Shown here in pieces: positions 17,198 to 24,552 of a DNA stretch of 62,552 nt. Source of the stretch: Ancrocorticia sp. (lineage in GTDB: Bacteria > Actinomycetota > Actinomycetes > Actinomycetales > Actinomycetaceae); the NCBI GenBank assembly GCA_022648165.1, contig JALCLX010000010.1:1-62552 (forward strand). Reading direction: 5' to 3'. Below the pieces are notes generated by a model. The model worked only from the letters and a program-made list of their open reading frames with translations, was not told where the DNA came from and ran no database searches. How positions within the stretch are numbered: position 1 is the first letter of the stretch; each line of letters starts with the position of its first letter. Position numbers and translations under genes: made by a program.

Positions 17198-17228
17198 GGA
17201 CGATAGTCCCAAATTCGGCCGATATATT
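17197..17228 (+). promoter_or_regulatory. por operon promoter with DosR-like palindrome
   Basis: GGGACGATAGTCCC (17197-17210) lies where a -35 element would be for the -10 TATATT (17223-17228). It differs from the core of the mycobacterial DosR box (GGGACTWWAGTCCC) at one base, and from the sodA palindrome at one base. Activator binding is therefore plausible. Further down, CCAAATC (17245-17251) and GATTTGG (17275-17281) form a wide inverted repeat in the 5' leader. Confidence 0.6.
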
Positions 17229-17316
17229 CGCGCGAGTGTTGTTTCCAAATCTGGGGCGCTTGTTTTCTCACACGGATTTGGGGAGTTCGCGAACGCGGGA
17301 GGCTTAACCTGGAGGC

Positions 17317-17904
17317 ATGGTCGAAGTACGCATTCATGGACGAGGCGGGCAAGGCGTCGTCACCGCGGCTGATATGGTCGCGATGGCTGCATTCGCTGAA
17401 GGCCGCCACGCACAGGCATTTCCATCGTTCGGCTCCGAGCGCACGGGCGCGCCGGTGGTCGCATACGCACGTATTCGAGACGAGGTGATCCGAACCCGCG
17501 AACCCGTAGAAGAACCTGACATCGTAATCGTGCAGGACCCGACTCTGCTTCCAATTATTAATGTTTTTCAGGGTATGACAAAGGACGGTTACGCCCTTAT
17601 CAATTCCACGAAGAGCATGGAGGAACTGGGGCTTACTCACCTTGTCGAGTCACACGCGCCAGGCCACGTTGTTACCGTCCCCGCAACCGATCTTGCCCGG
17701 CAGTACACGGGCCGCACCGTACCCAATGCTGTTTTGCTTGGGGCGACGGCGGCGCTGGCCAAGCCTTTCCGCTTTGAATCGGTTGCACATGCGATTAAAG
17801 AGCGTTTCCCGGGCAAGGTTGGCGAAAAGAACGTCGCGGCGGCACAGGCCGCATACGATCTGGTGCTCTCAACAAAGGAAGGCGCACATGCTCGAGCAAA
17901 TTGA
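17317..17904 (+). CDS. porG: 2-oxoacid:ferredoxin oxidoreductase, gamma subunit
   Basis: This 195-residue subunit corresponds to PorG/PorC of four-subunit pyruvate or 2-oxoacid:ferredoxin oxidoreductases. It begins MVEVRIHGRGGQGVVTAADM and continues with PSFGSERTGAPVVAYARI, both hallmarks. The enzyme oxidises a 2-oxoacid with CoA to an acyl-CoA, CO2 and reduced iron-sulfur centres and is oxygen sensitive. It is the first gene of a four-gene operon and overlaps the alpha subunit gene by 17 bases. A GGAGG ribosome site precedes the ATG. The upstream promoter carries a candidate redox operator. Confidence 0.92.
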   Translation: MVEVRIHGRGGQGVVTAADMVAMAAFAEGRHAQAFPSFGSERTGAPVVAYARIRDEVIRTREPVEEPDIVIVQDPTLLPIINVFQGMTKDGYALINSTKSMEELGLTHLVESHAPGHVVTVPATDLARQYTGRTVPNAVLLGATAALAKPFRFESVAHAIKERFPGKVGEKNVAAAQAAYDLVLSTKEGAHARAN

Positions 17905-19150
17905 AGGATCGAAAGCGATCGCGCACACCGTTGCCGCGTGCCACCCGCAGGTAGTTTCCGCGTATCCGATCTCACCTCAAACGCACATCGTTGAGGAACT
18001 TTCCCGCATGGTGAAATCGGGCGAACTTGAACATTGCGAATACGTCAATGTGGAATCTGAGTTCTCCGCAATGTCGGCATGTATTGGTGCTTCTGCCGTG
18101 GGTGCACGCGCTTACACAGCCACGGCATCCCAAGGACTGCTGTTCATGGTGGAAGCCGTGTACAACGCTTCTGGGCTTGGCTTACCGATCGTCATGACGG
18201 TGGCTAACCGCGCTATCGGTGGTCCGATCAACATCTGGAACGATCATTCGGACGCCATGTCGCAGCGCGATTCAGGCTGGCTGCAGCTCTACGCGATGGA
18301 CAACCAAGAGGCCGCAGACCTGCACGTTCAGGCATTCCGGATTGCAGAGGAGCTTTCTCTTCCCGTCATGGTGTGCATGGACGGTTTCATTCTGACGCAC
18401 GCTGTGGAACAAGTAGACGTGCCCAGTGAAGAAGACGTGGCAAAGTTCCTGCCGCCGTACGAACCTCGCGTGGTGTTGGATCCCGAGGATCCGATCTCAA
18501 TCGGCGCAATGGTGGGGCCGGAAGCCTTTACTGAGGTCAAGTACTTGGCGCACCACAAGCAGATGCAGGCGCTTGAGCTCATTCCGCAAGTTCAGGCGGA
18601 GTTCAAAGCAGTGTTCGGCCGCGATTCTGGCGGTCTGCTTCACGAATACAAGACTGAAGACGCGGATACGGTTGTGGTGTGCCTCGGATCGGTGACCGGC
18701 ACGTTGCGTGACGTCATTGATTCCCGGCGCGCGAAGGGCGAGAAGATCGGCGTGCTCTCGCTGGTTTCCTTCCGTCCGTTCCCACGCCAGGCAGTTCGTA
18801 AGGCCCTGATGAACGCAACGACCGTCGTGGTATTGGAGAAGGCGTTCTCTGTGGGTATCGGAGGCATCGTGGCATCGCACGTGCGCACCGCCCTGATGGG
18901 GCTGGATATCGCCCATTATGAACTGATCGCAGGGCTTGGCGGGCGTGACATCACCCAAGCGTCCTTGAACGACTACTTGGATAAGGTCAACCGCCGCGAG
19001 ATGAAGCACTTCAAGTTCCTGGATCTGAACCGCGAACTCGTGGATCGCGAGCTGGAACGCGAGAAGCAGATTCGGCGCTCTGGTTCTATCGGCGACAACA
19101 TGATCCGAGACATCACCGAGATGGTCACCACGCAGGAGGCGGCACGATGA
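17888..19150 (+). CDS. porA: 2-oxoacid:ferredoxin oxidoreductase, alpha subunit
   Basis: The 420-residue alpha subunit contains domain I of the enzyme (AYPISPQTHIVEEL, VESEFSAMSACIGASAVGAR, TATASQGLLFM, NIWNDHSDAMSQRDSGW), closely resembling PorA of pyruvate-type enzymes. Pyruvate is therefore the favoured substrate, but 2-oxoisovalerate or 2-oxoglutarate cannot be excluded by eye. Domain II follows. The start at 17888 has AAGGAAGG upstream and lies inside the end of porG. The stop overlaps porB by four bases, so the subunits are made together. Confidence 0.93.
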   Translation: MLEQIEGSKAIAHTVAACHPQVVSAYPISPQTHIVEELSRMVKSGELEHCEYVNVESEFSAMSACIGASAVGARAYTATASQGLLFMVEAVYNASGLGLPIVMTVANRAIGGPINIWNDHSDAMSQRDSGWLQLYAMDNQEAADLHVQAFRIAEELSLPVMVCMDGFILTHAVEQVDVPSEEDVAKFLPPYEPRVVLDPEDPISIGAMVGPEAFTEVKYLAHHKQMQALELIPQVQAEFKAVFGRDSGGLLHEYKTEDADTVVVCLGSVTGTLRDVIDSRRAKGEKIGVLSLVSFRPFPRQAVRKALMNATTVVVLEKAFSVGIGGIVASHVRTALMGLDIAHYELIAGLGGRDITQASLNDYLDKVNRREMKHFKFLDLNRELVDRELEREKQIRRSGSIGDNMIRDITEMVTTQEAAR

Positions 19151-20232
19151 CACAGGTTTCGATTCCTCAAACTGGCCATGAGATTCCTGAAACGGAGATC
19201 CCTTCGCGCGAGGAAATCAAGTACTACCAGGTCGGTTCATTCGCTGTTGGCAACAGGCTAGTCCCTGAGGCCTTGCGGTCAGTTCAATCTGAAGTCAATC
19301 GCTTCAACTCGCTGACGTCGGGGCACCGCGCGTGCCAGGGATGTGGCGAGGCGCTGGGTGCGCGCTACGCCGTGGATGCCGCGATGAACGCTGCGCACAA
19401 CGACCTGATCGCTATCAACGCCACCGGATGCTTGGAGGTATTCTCCACGCCGTACCCGGAGACATCGTGGAACCTGCCGTGGATGCACTCCCTCTTTGGC
19501 AACGCGCCAGCTGTAGCCTCAGGCGCGGCCGCTGGCCTGCGTGCTATGGGCAAGAAGACGCGCGTTCTGGCACAGGGCGGCGACGGCGGCACTGTGGACA
19601 TCGGCATGGGCGCAATCTCCGGCATGTTCGAACGCAATGACGACGTGTTATACGTGTGCTACGACAATGAGGCGTACATGAACACCGGCGTGCAACGCTC
19701 AGGTGCAACGCCTCCTACTGCTCGTACCGCCACCACGCAGCCTGTGGGCAAGGAGCCTGGCAACGTGTGGGGCCAAGGCAAAGACATGGCCCGCATCGCG
19801 ATGGCCCACGAGATCCCCTACGTCGCCACTGCCACGGTAGCGGATCTGCGCGATCTGGAATACAAAGTCAATAAGGCGATGGGGTTCCACGGCGCTCGTT
19901 ACATCCACGTGCTGGTGCCATGCCCGCTCGGCTGGGGGGCGCCGTCGAATATCACTGTCAAACTGGCCCGGCTCGCAACGCAATCTGGGTTGTTCCCGGT
20001 ATTCGAAGCTGAACATGGCGAAGTGACGTCTGTTCAGAAGATCCGGCGTCCAGTGCGCGTGGAGGAGTACCTGAAGCTGCAGCGGCGCTTTGCGCACCTC
20101 TTCAAGAAGGGCGCGGATCCTGCGGTGATCGAGCGCCTGCAGCAACTCGCGAACCGGAATATTCGCCGCTACGACTTGATTGATGACGATTCGCTTGACC
20201 TTCTGGTGAAGCACGAAGAAACGGAGGCGTGA
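19147..20232 (+). CDS. porB: 2-oxoacid:ferredoxin oxidoreductase, beta (TPP) subunit
   Basis: The 361-residue beta subunit binds thiamine diphosphate: GGDGGTVDIGMG and ERNDDVLYVCYDNEAYMNTG form the TPP-Mg motif. Cys residues in ACQGCGEALGARYAVDA and INATGCLEVF, plus a later Cys, can hold the 4Fe-4S cluster proximal to TPP. The protein carries about 50 extra N-terminal residues before the first Cys motif. ATGA overlap with porA indicates coupled translation. No separate PorD ferredoxin gene follows; its role appears to be taken by the next gene. Confidence 0.93.
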   Translation: MTQVSIPQTGHEIPETEIPSREEIKYYQVGSFAVGNRLVPEALRSVQSEVNRFNSLTSGHRACQGCGEALGARYAVDAAMNAAHNDLIAINATGCLEVFSTPYPETSWNLPWMHSLFGNAPAVASGAAAGLRAMGKKTRVLAQGGDGGTVDIGMGAISGMFERNDDVLYVCYDNEAYMNTGVQRSGATPPTARTATTQPVGKEPGNVWGQGKDMARIAMAHEIPYVATATVADLRDLEYKVNKAMGFHGARYIHVLVPCPLGWGAPSNITVKLARLATQSGLFPVFEAEHGEVTSVQKIRRPVRVEEYLKLQRRFAHLFKKGADPAVIERLQQLANRNIRRYDLIDDDSLDLLVKHEETEA

Positions 20233-20233
20233 C

Positions 20234-21910
20234 ATGACCGCGACTGAGGAGAGGTCTACAGGTTCTGAGAAGAAGAAAGATCTTCCATTCGCCGTCATTC
20301 TCAACGTGGGTTCTTCGGCAGAGAACCACACGGGTTCGTGGCGCACGGAGCGCCCGGTGTATGTGGATCTTTTGCCTCCCTGTAACAAGGCGTGCCCAGC
20401 GGGAGAGAACATCCAGCAATGGTTGCACTACGCCGAGGAAGGCAACTATGAGGCCGCATGGCGTGAGATCATGGTGAACAACCCGCTGCCCGCAGTAATG
20501 GGGCGCGTGTGCTACCACGATTGCCAGACCGCATGCAATCGGGCCCAAGTTGACGAGGCCGTTGGAATTAATGCGATCGAACGGTTCTTGGGAGACAAGG
20601 CGCTGGAGGAAGGCTGGTCGGTCAAGCCGCTTGGCCCGGCCTCAGGCAAATCGGTACTGGTGGTGGGCGCAGGCCCATCGGGTATTTCCGCGGCGTACCA
20701 TCTGGCACGCCTAGGCCATTCGGTGACAGTGCGCGACGATGGCGAAAAGCCTGGTGGCATGATGCGCTATGGCATTCCGTCCTATCGGCTACCGCGTGGA
20801 ATCCTTGACCAGGAGATCGACCGTATCGCAAACATGGGCGTGAAATTCGAAATGAACACGAAGGTCACAGACCTGAAGAGTGCTCTCGATGAATTTGACG
20901 CAGTCTTCCTGGCGGTAGGTGCTCAAATCGGGCGCCATACGAACATCCCAGCTGGCTCGGCTTCTCACGTGATGGACGCAGTATCCATGCTCCGCGACGT
21001 AGAGGAAGAAGGCGAGGCAACGGATGGCGATAAACCACTACTGGGCCGGCGCGTCGTCGTCTACGGCGGAGGTAATACCGCAATTGATGCGGCACGCACC
21101 GCGAAACGGCTGGGCGCAACCGACTCCGTGATCGTGTATCGCCGGACCCGTGACAGGATGCCAGCCCACGATTCCGAAGTGCAGGAAGCCGAAGAGGAAG
21201 GCATCAAGCTGCGCTGGCTTTCCACCATCAAGCACATTGATGAGGGCGAGCTCATGATCGAAAAGATGAAGCTCGACGAGAACGGATTCCCGCAACCTAC
21301 GGGAGAGTTCGAGAAGCTCGAAGCCGATTCCGTAGTGATGGCTCTGGGGCAGGAGTCCGATCTTGGACTTCTCAACGGGCTCGACGACGTCGAAGTAGAC
21401 CACGGCGTGGTTAAGGTCAATTCTCAGATGATGACCGGCCATGAGGGGCTGTTCGCCGGCGGAGACATGGTGCCGTCGCAGAAGAACGTGACTGTTGCGA
21501 TTGGGCACGGCAAGAAGGCGGCGCGGTACATCGATGCGTATCTGCGCGGCGCCGAATATACCCCGGCGCCCAAGCATGCAGATGCAACCTTGGATCGCAT
21601 GGAGACGTGGTACTACTCCGACGCGCCGCACCAGGTTCGTGAGAAGCTGGAAGGTGCGCGCCGGGCGTCCACCTTTGCGGAAGTCGTGCAGGGCCTCGAC
21701 GAATCCTCCGCGCTGTTTGAGGCGCGCCGGTGCATGAGCTGCGGTAATTGCTTCGGATGCGACAACTGCTTCGGGGTGTGCCCCGATAACGCAGTGACCA
21801 AGCTGGAGCCGGGCAGCTACGAGTTCAAGTACGATTATTGCAAGGGCTGCGGCATTTGCGCCGAGGAGTGCCCATGCGGTGCTATTTCGATGGTTCCGGA
21901 GGAAATCTAG
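20234..21910 (+). CDS. GltD-like NAD(P)H-flavoprotein fused to 2x[4Fe-4S] ferredoxin domain
   Basis: This 558-residue protein joins three parts. Residues about 45-120 form the Fe-S domain seen in glutamate synthase small subunits and dihydropyrimidine dehydrogenase (Cys50, Cys54, Cys93, Cys97, Cys101). Next come a FAD domain (GAGPSG at 145-150) and an NAD(P)H domain (YGGGNTAIDAARTA). The last 60 residues are a Cys-rich bacterial ferredoxin (CMSCGNCFGCDNCFGVCP and CKGCGICAEECPCG). No glutamate synthase large subunit is present. Its place as last gene of the por operon, where a PorD ferredoxin is expected, suggests it accepts electrons from PorGAB and reduces NAD(P)+. The GGAGG site and start are clear. 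Confidence 0.88.
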   Translation: MTATEERSTGSEKKKDLPFAVILNVGSSAENHTGSWRTERPVYVDLLPPCNKACPAGENIQQWLHYAEEGNYEAAWREIMVNNPLPAVMGRVCYHDCQTACNRAQVDEAVGINAIERFLGDKALEEGWSVKPLGPASGKSVLVVGAGPSGISAAYHLARLGHSVTVRDDGEKPGGMMRYGIPSYRLPRGILDQEIDRIANMGVKFEMNTKVTDLKSALDEFDAVFLAVGAQIGRHTNIPAGSASHVMDAVSMLRDVEEEGEATDGDKPLLGRRVVVYGGGNTAIDAARTAKRLGATDSVIVYRRTRDRMPAHDSEVQEAEEEGIKLRWLSTIKHIDEGELMIEKMKLDENGFPQPTGEFEKLEADSVVMALGQESDLGLLNGLDDVEVDHGVVKVNSQMMTGHEGLFAGGDMVPSQKNVTVAIGHGKKAARYIDAYLRGAEYTPAPKHADATLDRMETWYYSDAPHQVREKLEGARRASTFAEVVQGLDESSALFEARRCMSCGNCFGCDNCFGVCPDNAVTKLEPGSYEFKYDYCKGCGICAEECPCGAISMVPEEI

Positions 21911-21995
21911 TTCCGAAGGCTACCGGGGAGCTGGTTCTCAAGGCTGCCGGGTAGACCGGTTCCGCCCGGGGGAACTGGTTCCGACCGGGGAAACT
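21909..21995 (+). repeat. Four-copy tandem repeat at por operon 3' end
   Basis: Four diverged copies start at 21909, 21933, 21958 and 21977 (lengths about 24, 25, 19, 19). All begin RGTTCYS and contain a CCGGG core. The first begins inside the stop codon of the flavoprotein gene. The last two share GGTTCCGMCCGGGGRAACT. Confidence 0.85.
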
Positions 21996-22072
21996 GTGAG
22001 TTTGCGGAGCCGAATCAGCAGAACCGAGCTACCTAGCTCTCAGGACGGAACTGAAGGTTCGGCTGGCACGTG

Positions 22073-22106
22073 AAAGGCCGGGGTGGTTGAGCTGCCCCGG
22101 CCTTTT
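22073..22106. terminator. por operon terminator (bidirectional)
   Basis: An 11-bp stem (22073-22083 with 22095-22105) has an 11-nt loop and a TTTT tail on the plus strand. The AAA before it would give a short T tract on the minus strand for transcription coming from pfkB. Confidence 0.82.
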
Positions 22107-22172
22107 CGTGTGTTGTTCTTTGTTGCTTCGCTGTGCGGCGTGCCTGGGTGGACTTAGGTTTTCTGGGTGTGT

Positions 22173-22347
22173 GCGGACTTGTTGTGCGTGGGTTGGTCTG
22201 TTGTGCGTGGTGTAGCGAAATTTGTTGATTCGGGCGTAACAACTGTGATTGAGGCGTAACAAGTCCGCAGAAGCGGCGGTTGCCAGGGCGCCGTCGTGCA
22301 ACAAGTCCGCACTCGCGTAATAACGTGGCGGTGCCGGGGCAATCCCG
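22173..22347. repeat. Inverted-array repeat element, second copy
   Basis: TTGTTG-type words (22178-22188, 22197-22207, 22221-22230) are followed by CGTAACAA-type words (22234-22242, 22254-22262, 22296-22310, 22315-22324). GCGGACTTGTTGTGC at 22173 is nearly the reverse complement of the units at 22254 and 22296. This matches the layout at 1-208. GTGGCGGTGCC then occurs twice (22325 and 22349, period 24). The 530-bp spacer 21911-22444 holds no gene. Confidence 0.65.
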
Positions 22348-22412
22348 AGTGGCGGTGCCTGGAGGAGCATCTGTGTTGTGGCTGTAAACTCGTCCGCGCC
22401 TATGAGCTGCGC

Positions 22413-22447
22413 GGGCGCCACCGGGTAAGAGTAGGGCGCCACTATTA
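22413..22447 (-). repeat. Tandem repeat at pfkB 3' end
   Basis: GGGCGCCAC occurs at 22413-22421 and 22434-22442 (period 21), immediately past the pfkB stop on the minus strand. Confidence 0.6.
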
Positions 22448-23332
22448 CTGCTCTGTGGCGTCGTAAAGTTGTGCGAGTTCTTCCACCCATCCCAGTGCGC
22501 CCGCATGGCGTACGGACATCGTGGCTAGCTGCGCGGCCGAAGCCAGCGAAGCCATGGCGTCATGCCCGGCGCCAAGCGCGGAAGTGAAGGCTCCGTGAAG
22601 GACGTCGCCGGCACCGAGTGTGTCCGCAATTTCTTCGGGCGGAACGGCTTCGATTGGCAGACGGTAATACTTCTGATCGACGAGGGCCTCCAGAGCGCCG
22701 CTACCATTGGTGCGCGCGACAAATGGAACGCCATACGCTGCGACGGTGGCCAGTTCGGTGACGGCATCGGGTTCTGGCGCTGTTGTGGGGAAGTGGAAGT
22801 CTGCCGAGAGCACGGCGTGCGTGACGTGAGGAAGAAGTGATTCGATCCCAGGTTTGTACGAACCTCCATCGAGCACAACAGGGATGTTGGCGCCCTCCGC
22901 AGTGCGCGCCAGCGCGATTTGAACGTCGAGGAGATGGCCGTCTACCAGGAGGGCCGTGGCCCCGTCAAGCACGTCAGCCGCCGGGTATCCGTGTGCACGG
23001 CCCGTGTTGTTTGTGGAAACAACTGTACGGTTTCCGGCGGAATCAATTGTTACAGAGGAGATCGCGGGATCACCTTCGGTGGCCAGATCGACGACGGCGA
23101 CCCCACTGTCCGCGAGCCACTGTGCCGCGAGTTTTCCGAAAACTCCCGTTCCGATAGGGGAGGTGAGTGTGGGTTGAGCGCCCAGGGCTCCGGCCGTGCG
23201 GGCGGCATTTGCTGCTGGACCTCCTACGTCAAGCAGCGCCTCCTCAGATGTGACTTTTTGGTTCTCGCCCGGGATGTGTGCAACGTGTTGGATTAGATCG
23301 ATGGTAGTGAGGCCGCAGAAGACAGTTCGCAT
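22445..23332 (-). CDS. PfkB-family carbohydrate kinase
   Basis: The 295-residue protein is a ribokinase-fold sugar kinase. The N-terminal glycine motif (LLDVGGPAANAARTAGALG) and the C-terminal catalytic motif DTLGAGDVLHGAF, with the base Asp in GAGD, are intact. The substrate cannot be read from sequence; family members phosphorylate ribose, fructose, adenosine or related compounds. It is monocistronic and diverges from pheST. A -10 element six bases before the ATG indicates a leaderless mRNA. Confidence 0.9.
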   Translation of the reverse strand: MRTVFCGLTTIDLIQHVAHIPGENQKVTSEEALLDVGGPAANAARTAGALGAQPTLTSPIGTGVFGKLAAQWLADSGVAVVDLATEGDPAISSVTIDSAGNRTVVSTNNTGRAHGYPAADVLDGATALLVDGHLLDVQIALARTAEGANIPVVLDGGSYKPGIESLLPHVTHAVLSADFHFPTTAPEPDAVTELATVAAYGVPFVARTNGSGALEALVDQKYYRLPIEAVPPEEIADTLGAGDVLHGAFTSALGAGHDAMASLASAAQLATMSVRHAGALGWVEELAQLYDATEQ

Positions 23333-23338
23333 AGACTC

Positions 23339-23344
23339 AGCTTA
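23339..23344 (-). promoter_or_regulatory. Leaderless -10 element for pfkB
   Basis: TAAGCT on the minus strand ends six bases before the pfkB ATG. Confidence 0.55.
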
Positions 23345-23419
23345 CTGAGGCTCAGCTGCCGTGGAGCCATGAGATTGAGCGCAGTATTGTGGCGCAGAAA
23401 AAACGCGCCGGCGGAAACA

Positions 23420-23435
23420 ACTAGAATCGTCTAGT
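23420..23435 (+). promoter_or_regulatory. pheS -10 element inside an inverted repeat
   Basis: ACTAGA (23420-23425) and TCTAGT (23430-23435) form a 6-bp inverted repeat with a 4-bp centre. The likely pheS -10, TAGAAT (23422-23427), lies within it. The mRNA would have a leader of about 25 nt with AGAAAGG as ribosome site. Confidence 0.4.
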
Positions 23436-23459
23436 CAGATACCCGTCAGAAAGGCAGTT

Positions 23460-24551
23460 ATGTCTGAGGAAGCCACCGGGCTGAGCCCCCTCGATGAGGA
23501 AGGCATCGCAGCCGCGGTCGAGGAAGCCAAGGCAGCGTTTGCTGCGGCAGGCAGCCTCGACGAATTGAAGAGTGCCAGGATTGCTCACAGCGGCGATAAT
23601 GCACCGATCTCCCACGCTAACACGCTTATCCGCACGCTCGATCCTGCCGACAAACCAAAGGCCGGCAAACTGCTGGGCGCAGCGCGCAAGGAAGTACAGG
23701 CAGCTTTAGCGCAGGCGACGGCGCGCCTCGAGGCGGAGGCCGAGGCTCGCATGCTATCCGAGGAACGCGTAGACGTCACATTGCCAACGCGGCGCGCGCC
23801 GAAGGGCGCACGCCACCCGCTGACTGTCCTTGTGGAAGATGTTGCCGATTTCTTCGTATCGATGGGATGGGATATCGCCGAAGGCCCGGAAGTGGAACAC
23901 GAATGGTTCAACTTCGACGCGTTGAACTTTGGCCCCGATCATCCGGCCCGGCAGATGCAAGATACTTTCTATGTGCAGGGCATTGAACACGCAGGGGATG
24001 CAGATCTGACTGCCGTACAAGGGCTGGTACTGCGCACCCATACCTCGCCGGTGCAATCCCATTCGATGCTGGAACGCGGCGCTCCCCTCTACATCGCTTG
24101 CCCCGGAAAGGTATTCCGTACTGACGCGTTGGACGCAACGCACACACCTGTGTTCCATCAGGTAGAGGGCTTGGCGGTTGATAAGGGCCTCACAATGGCC
24201 CACCTGAAGGGCACGCTTGATCACTTCGCCCGCGCAATGTTTGGCCCGGAGACAAAAACGCGGCTGCGGCCGTCATTTTTCCCATTCACCGAGCCTTCTG
24301 CAGAGATGGATTTGTGGTTCCCATTGAAAAAAGGTGGCCCCGGTTGGATCGAATGGGGTGGCTGCGGCATGGTGAATCCCGAGGTGCTGCGAAATGCCGG
24401 CATTGATCCTGAGGAGTATTCGGGTTTCGCTTTCGGTATGGGAATTGAACGCACTCTCATGTTGCGCCACTCGATCGCGGATATGCGCGACATGGTGGAA
24501 GGCGATGTGCGTTTCTCGCTGCAATTCGGAACCACAGGAAGAGGTAATTGA
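23460..24551 (+). CDS. pheS: Phenylalanyl-tRNA synthetase alpha subunit
   Basis: PheS forms the catalytic half of the heterotetrameric PheRS that charges tRNA-Phe. The 363-residue protein has the N-terminal coiled-coil region, then class II motifs: [16 protein letters not shown], the motif 2 region [20 protein letters not shown] and the motif 3 region [16 protein letters not shown]. It is followed after one base by pheT. AGAAAGG upstream supports the ATG. Confidence 0.97.
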   Translation: MSEEATGLSPLDEEGIAAAVEEAKAAFAAAGSLDELKSARIAHSGDNAPISHANTLIRTLDPADKPKAGKLLGAARKEVQAALAQATARLEAEAEARMLSEERVDVTLPTRRAPKGARHPLTVLVEDVADFFVSMGWDIAEGPEVEHEWFNFDALNFGPDHPARQMQDTFYVQGIEHAGDADLTAVQGLVLRTHTSPVQSHSMLERGAPLYIACPGKVFRTDALDATHTPVFHQVEGLAVDKGLTMAHLKGTLDHFARAMFGPETKTRLRPSFFPFTEPSAEMDLWFPLKKGGPGWIEWGGCGMVNPEVLRNAGIDPEEYSGFAFGMGIERTLMLRHSIADMRDMVEGDVRFSLQFGTTGRGN

Positions 24552-24552
24552 C

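Noticed and set aside
20234-21910. Glutamate synthase small subunit
   Set aside because: No large subunit, an added C-terminal ferredoxin, and a clear place in the por operon.
22173-22347. attC-like (integron) sites, because of GTAAC and GTTG words
   Set aside because: No integrase, no gene cassettes, the words occur in arrays of four with 20-bp spacing, and the canonical core pair is not present.
23333-23459. T-box or attenuator before pheST
   Set aside because: The pheS leader is only about 25 nt long and has no specifier-loop or antiterminator structure.
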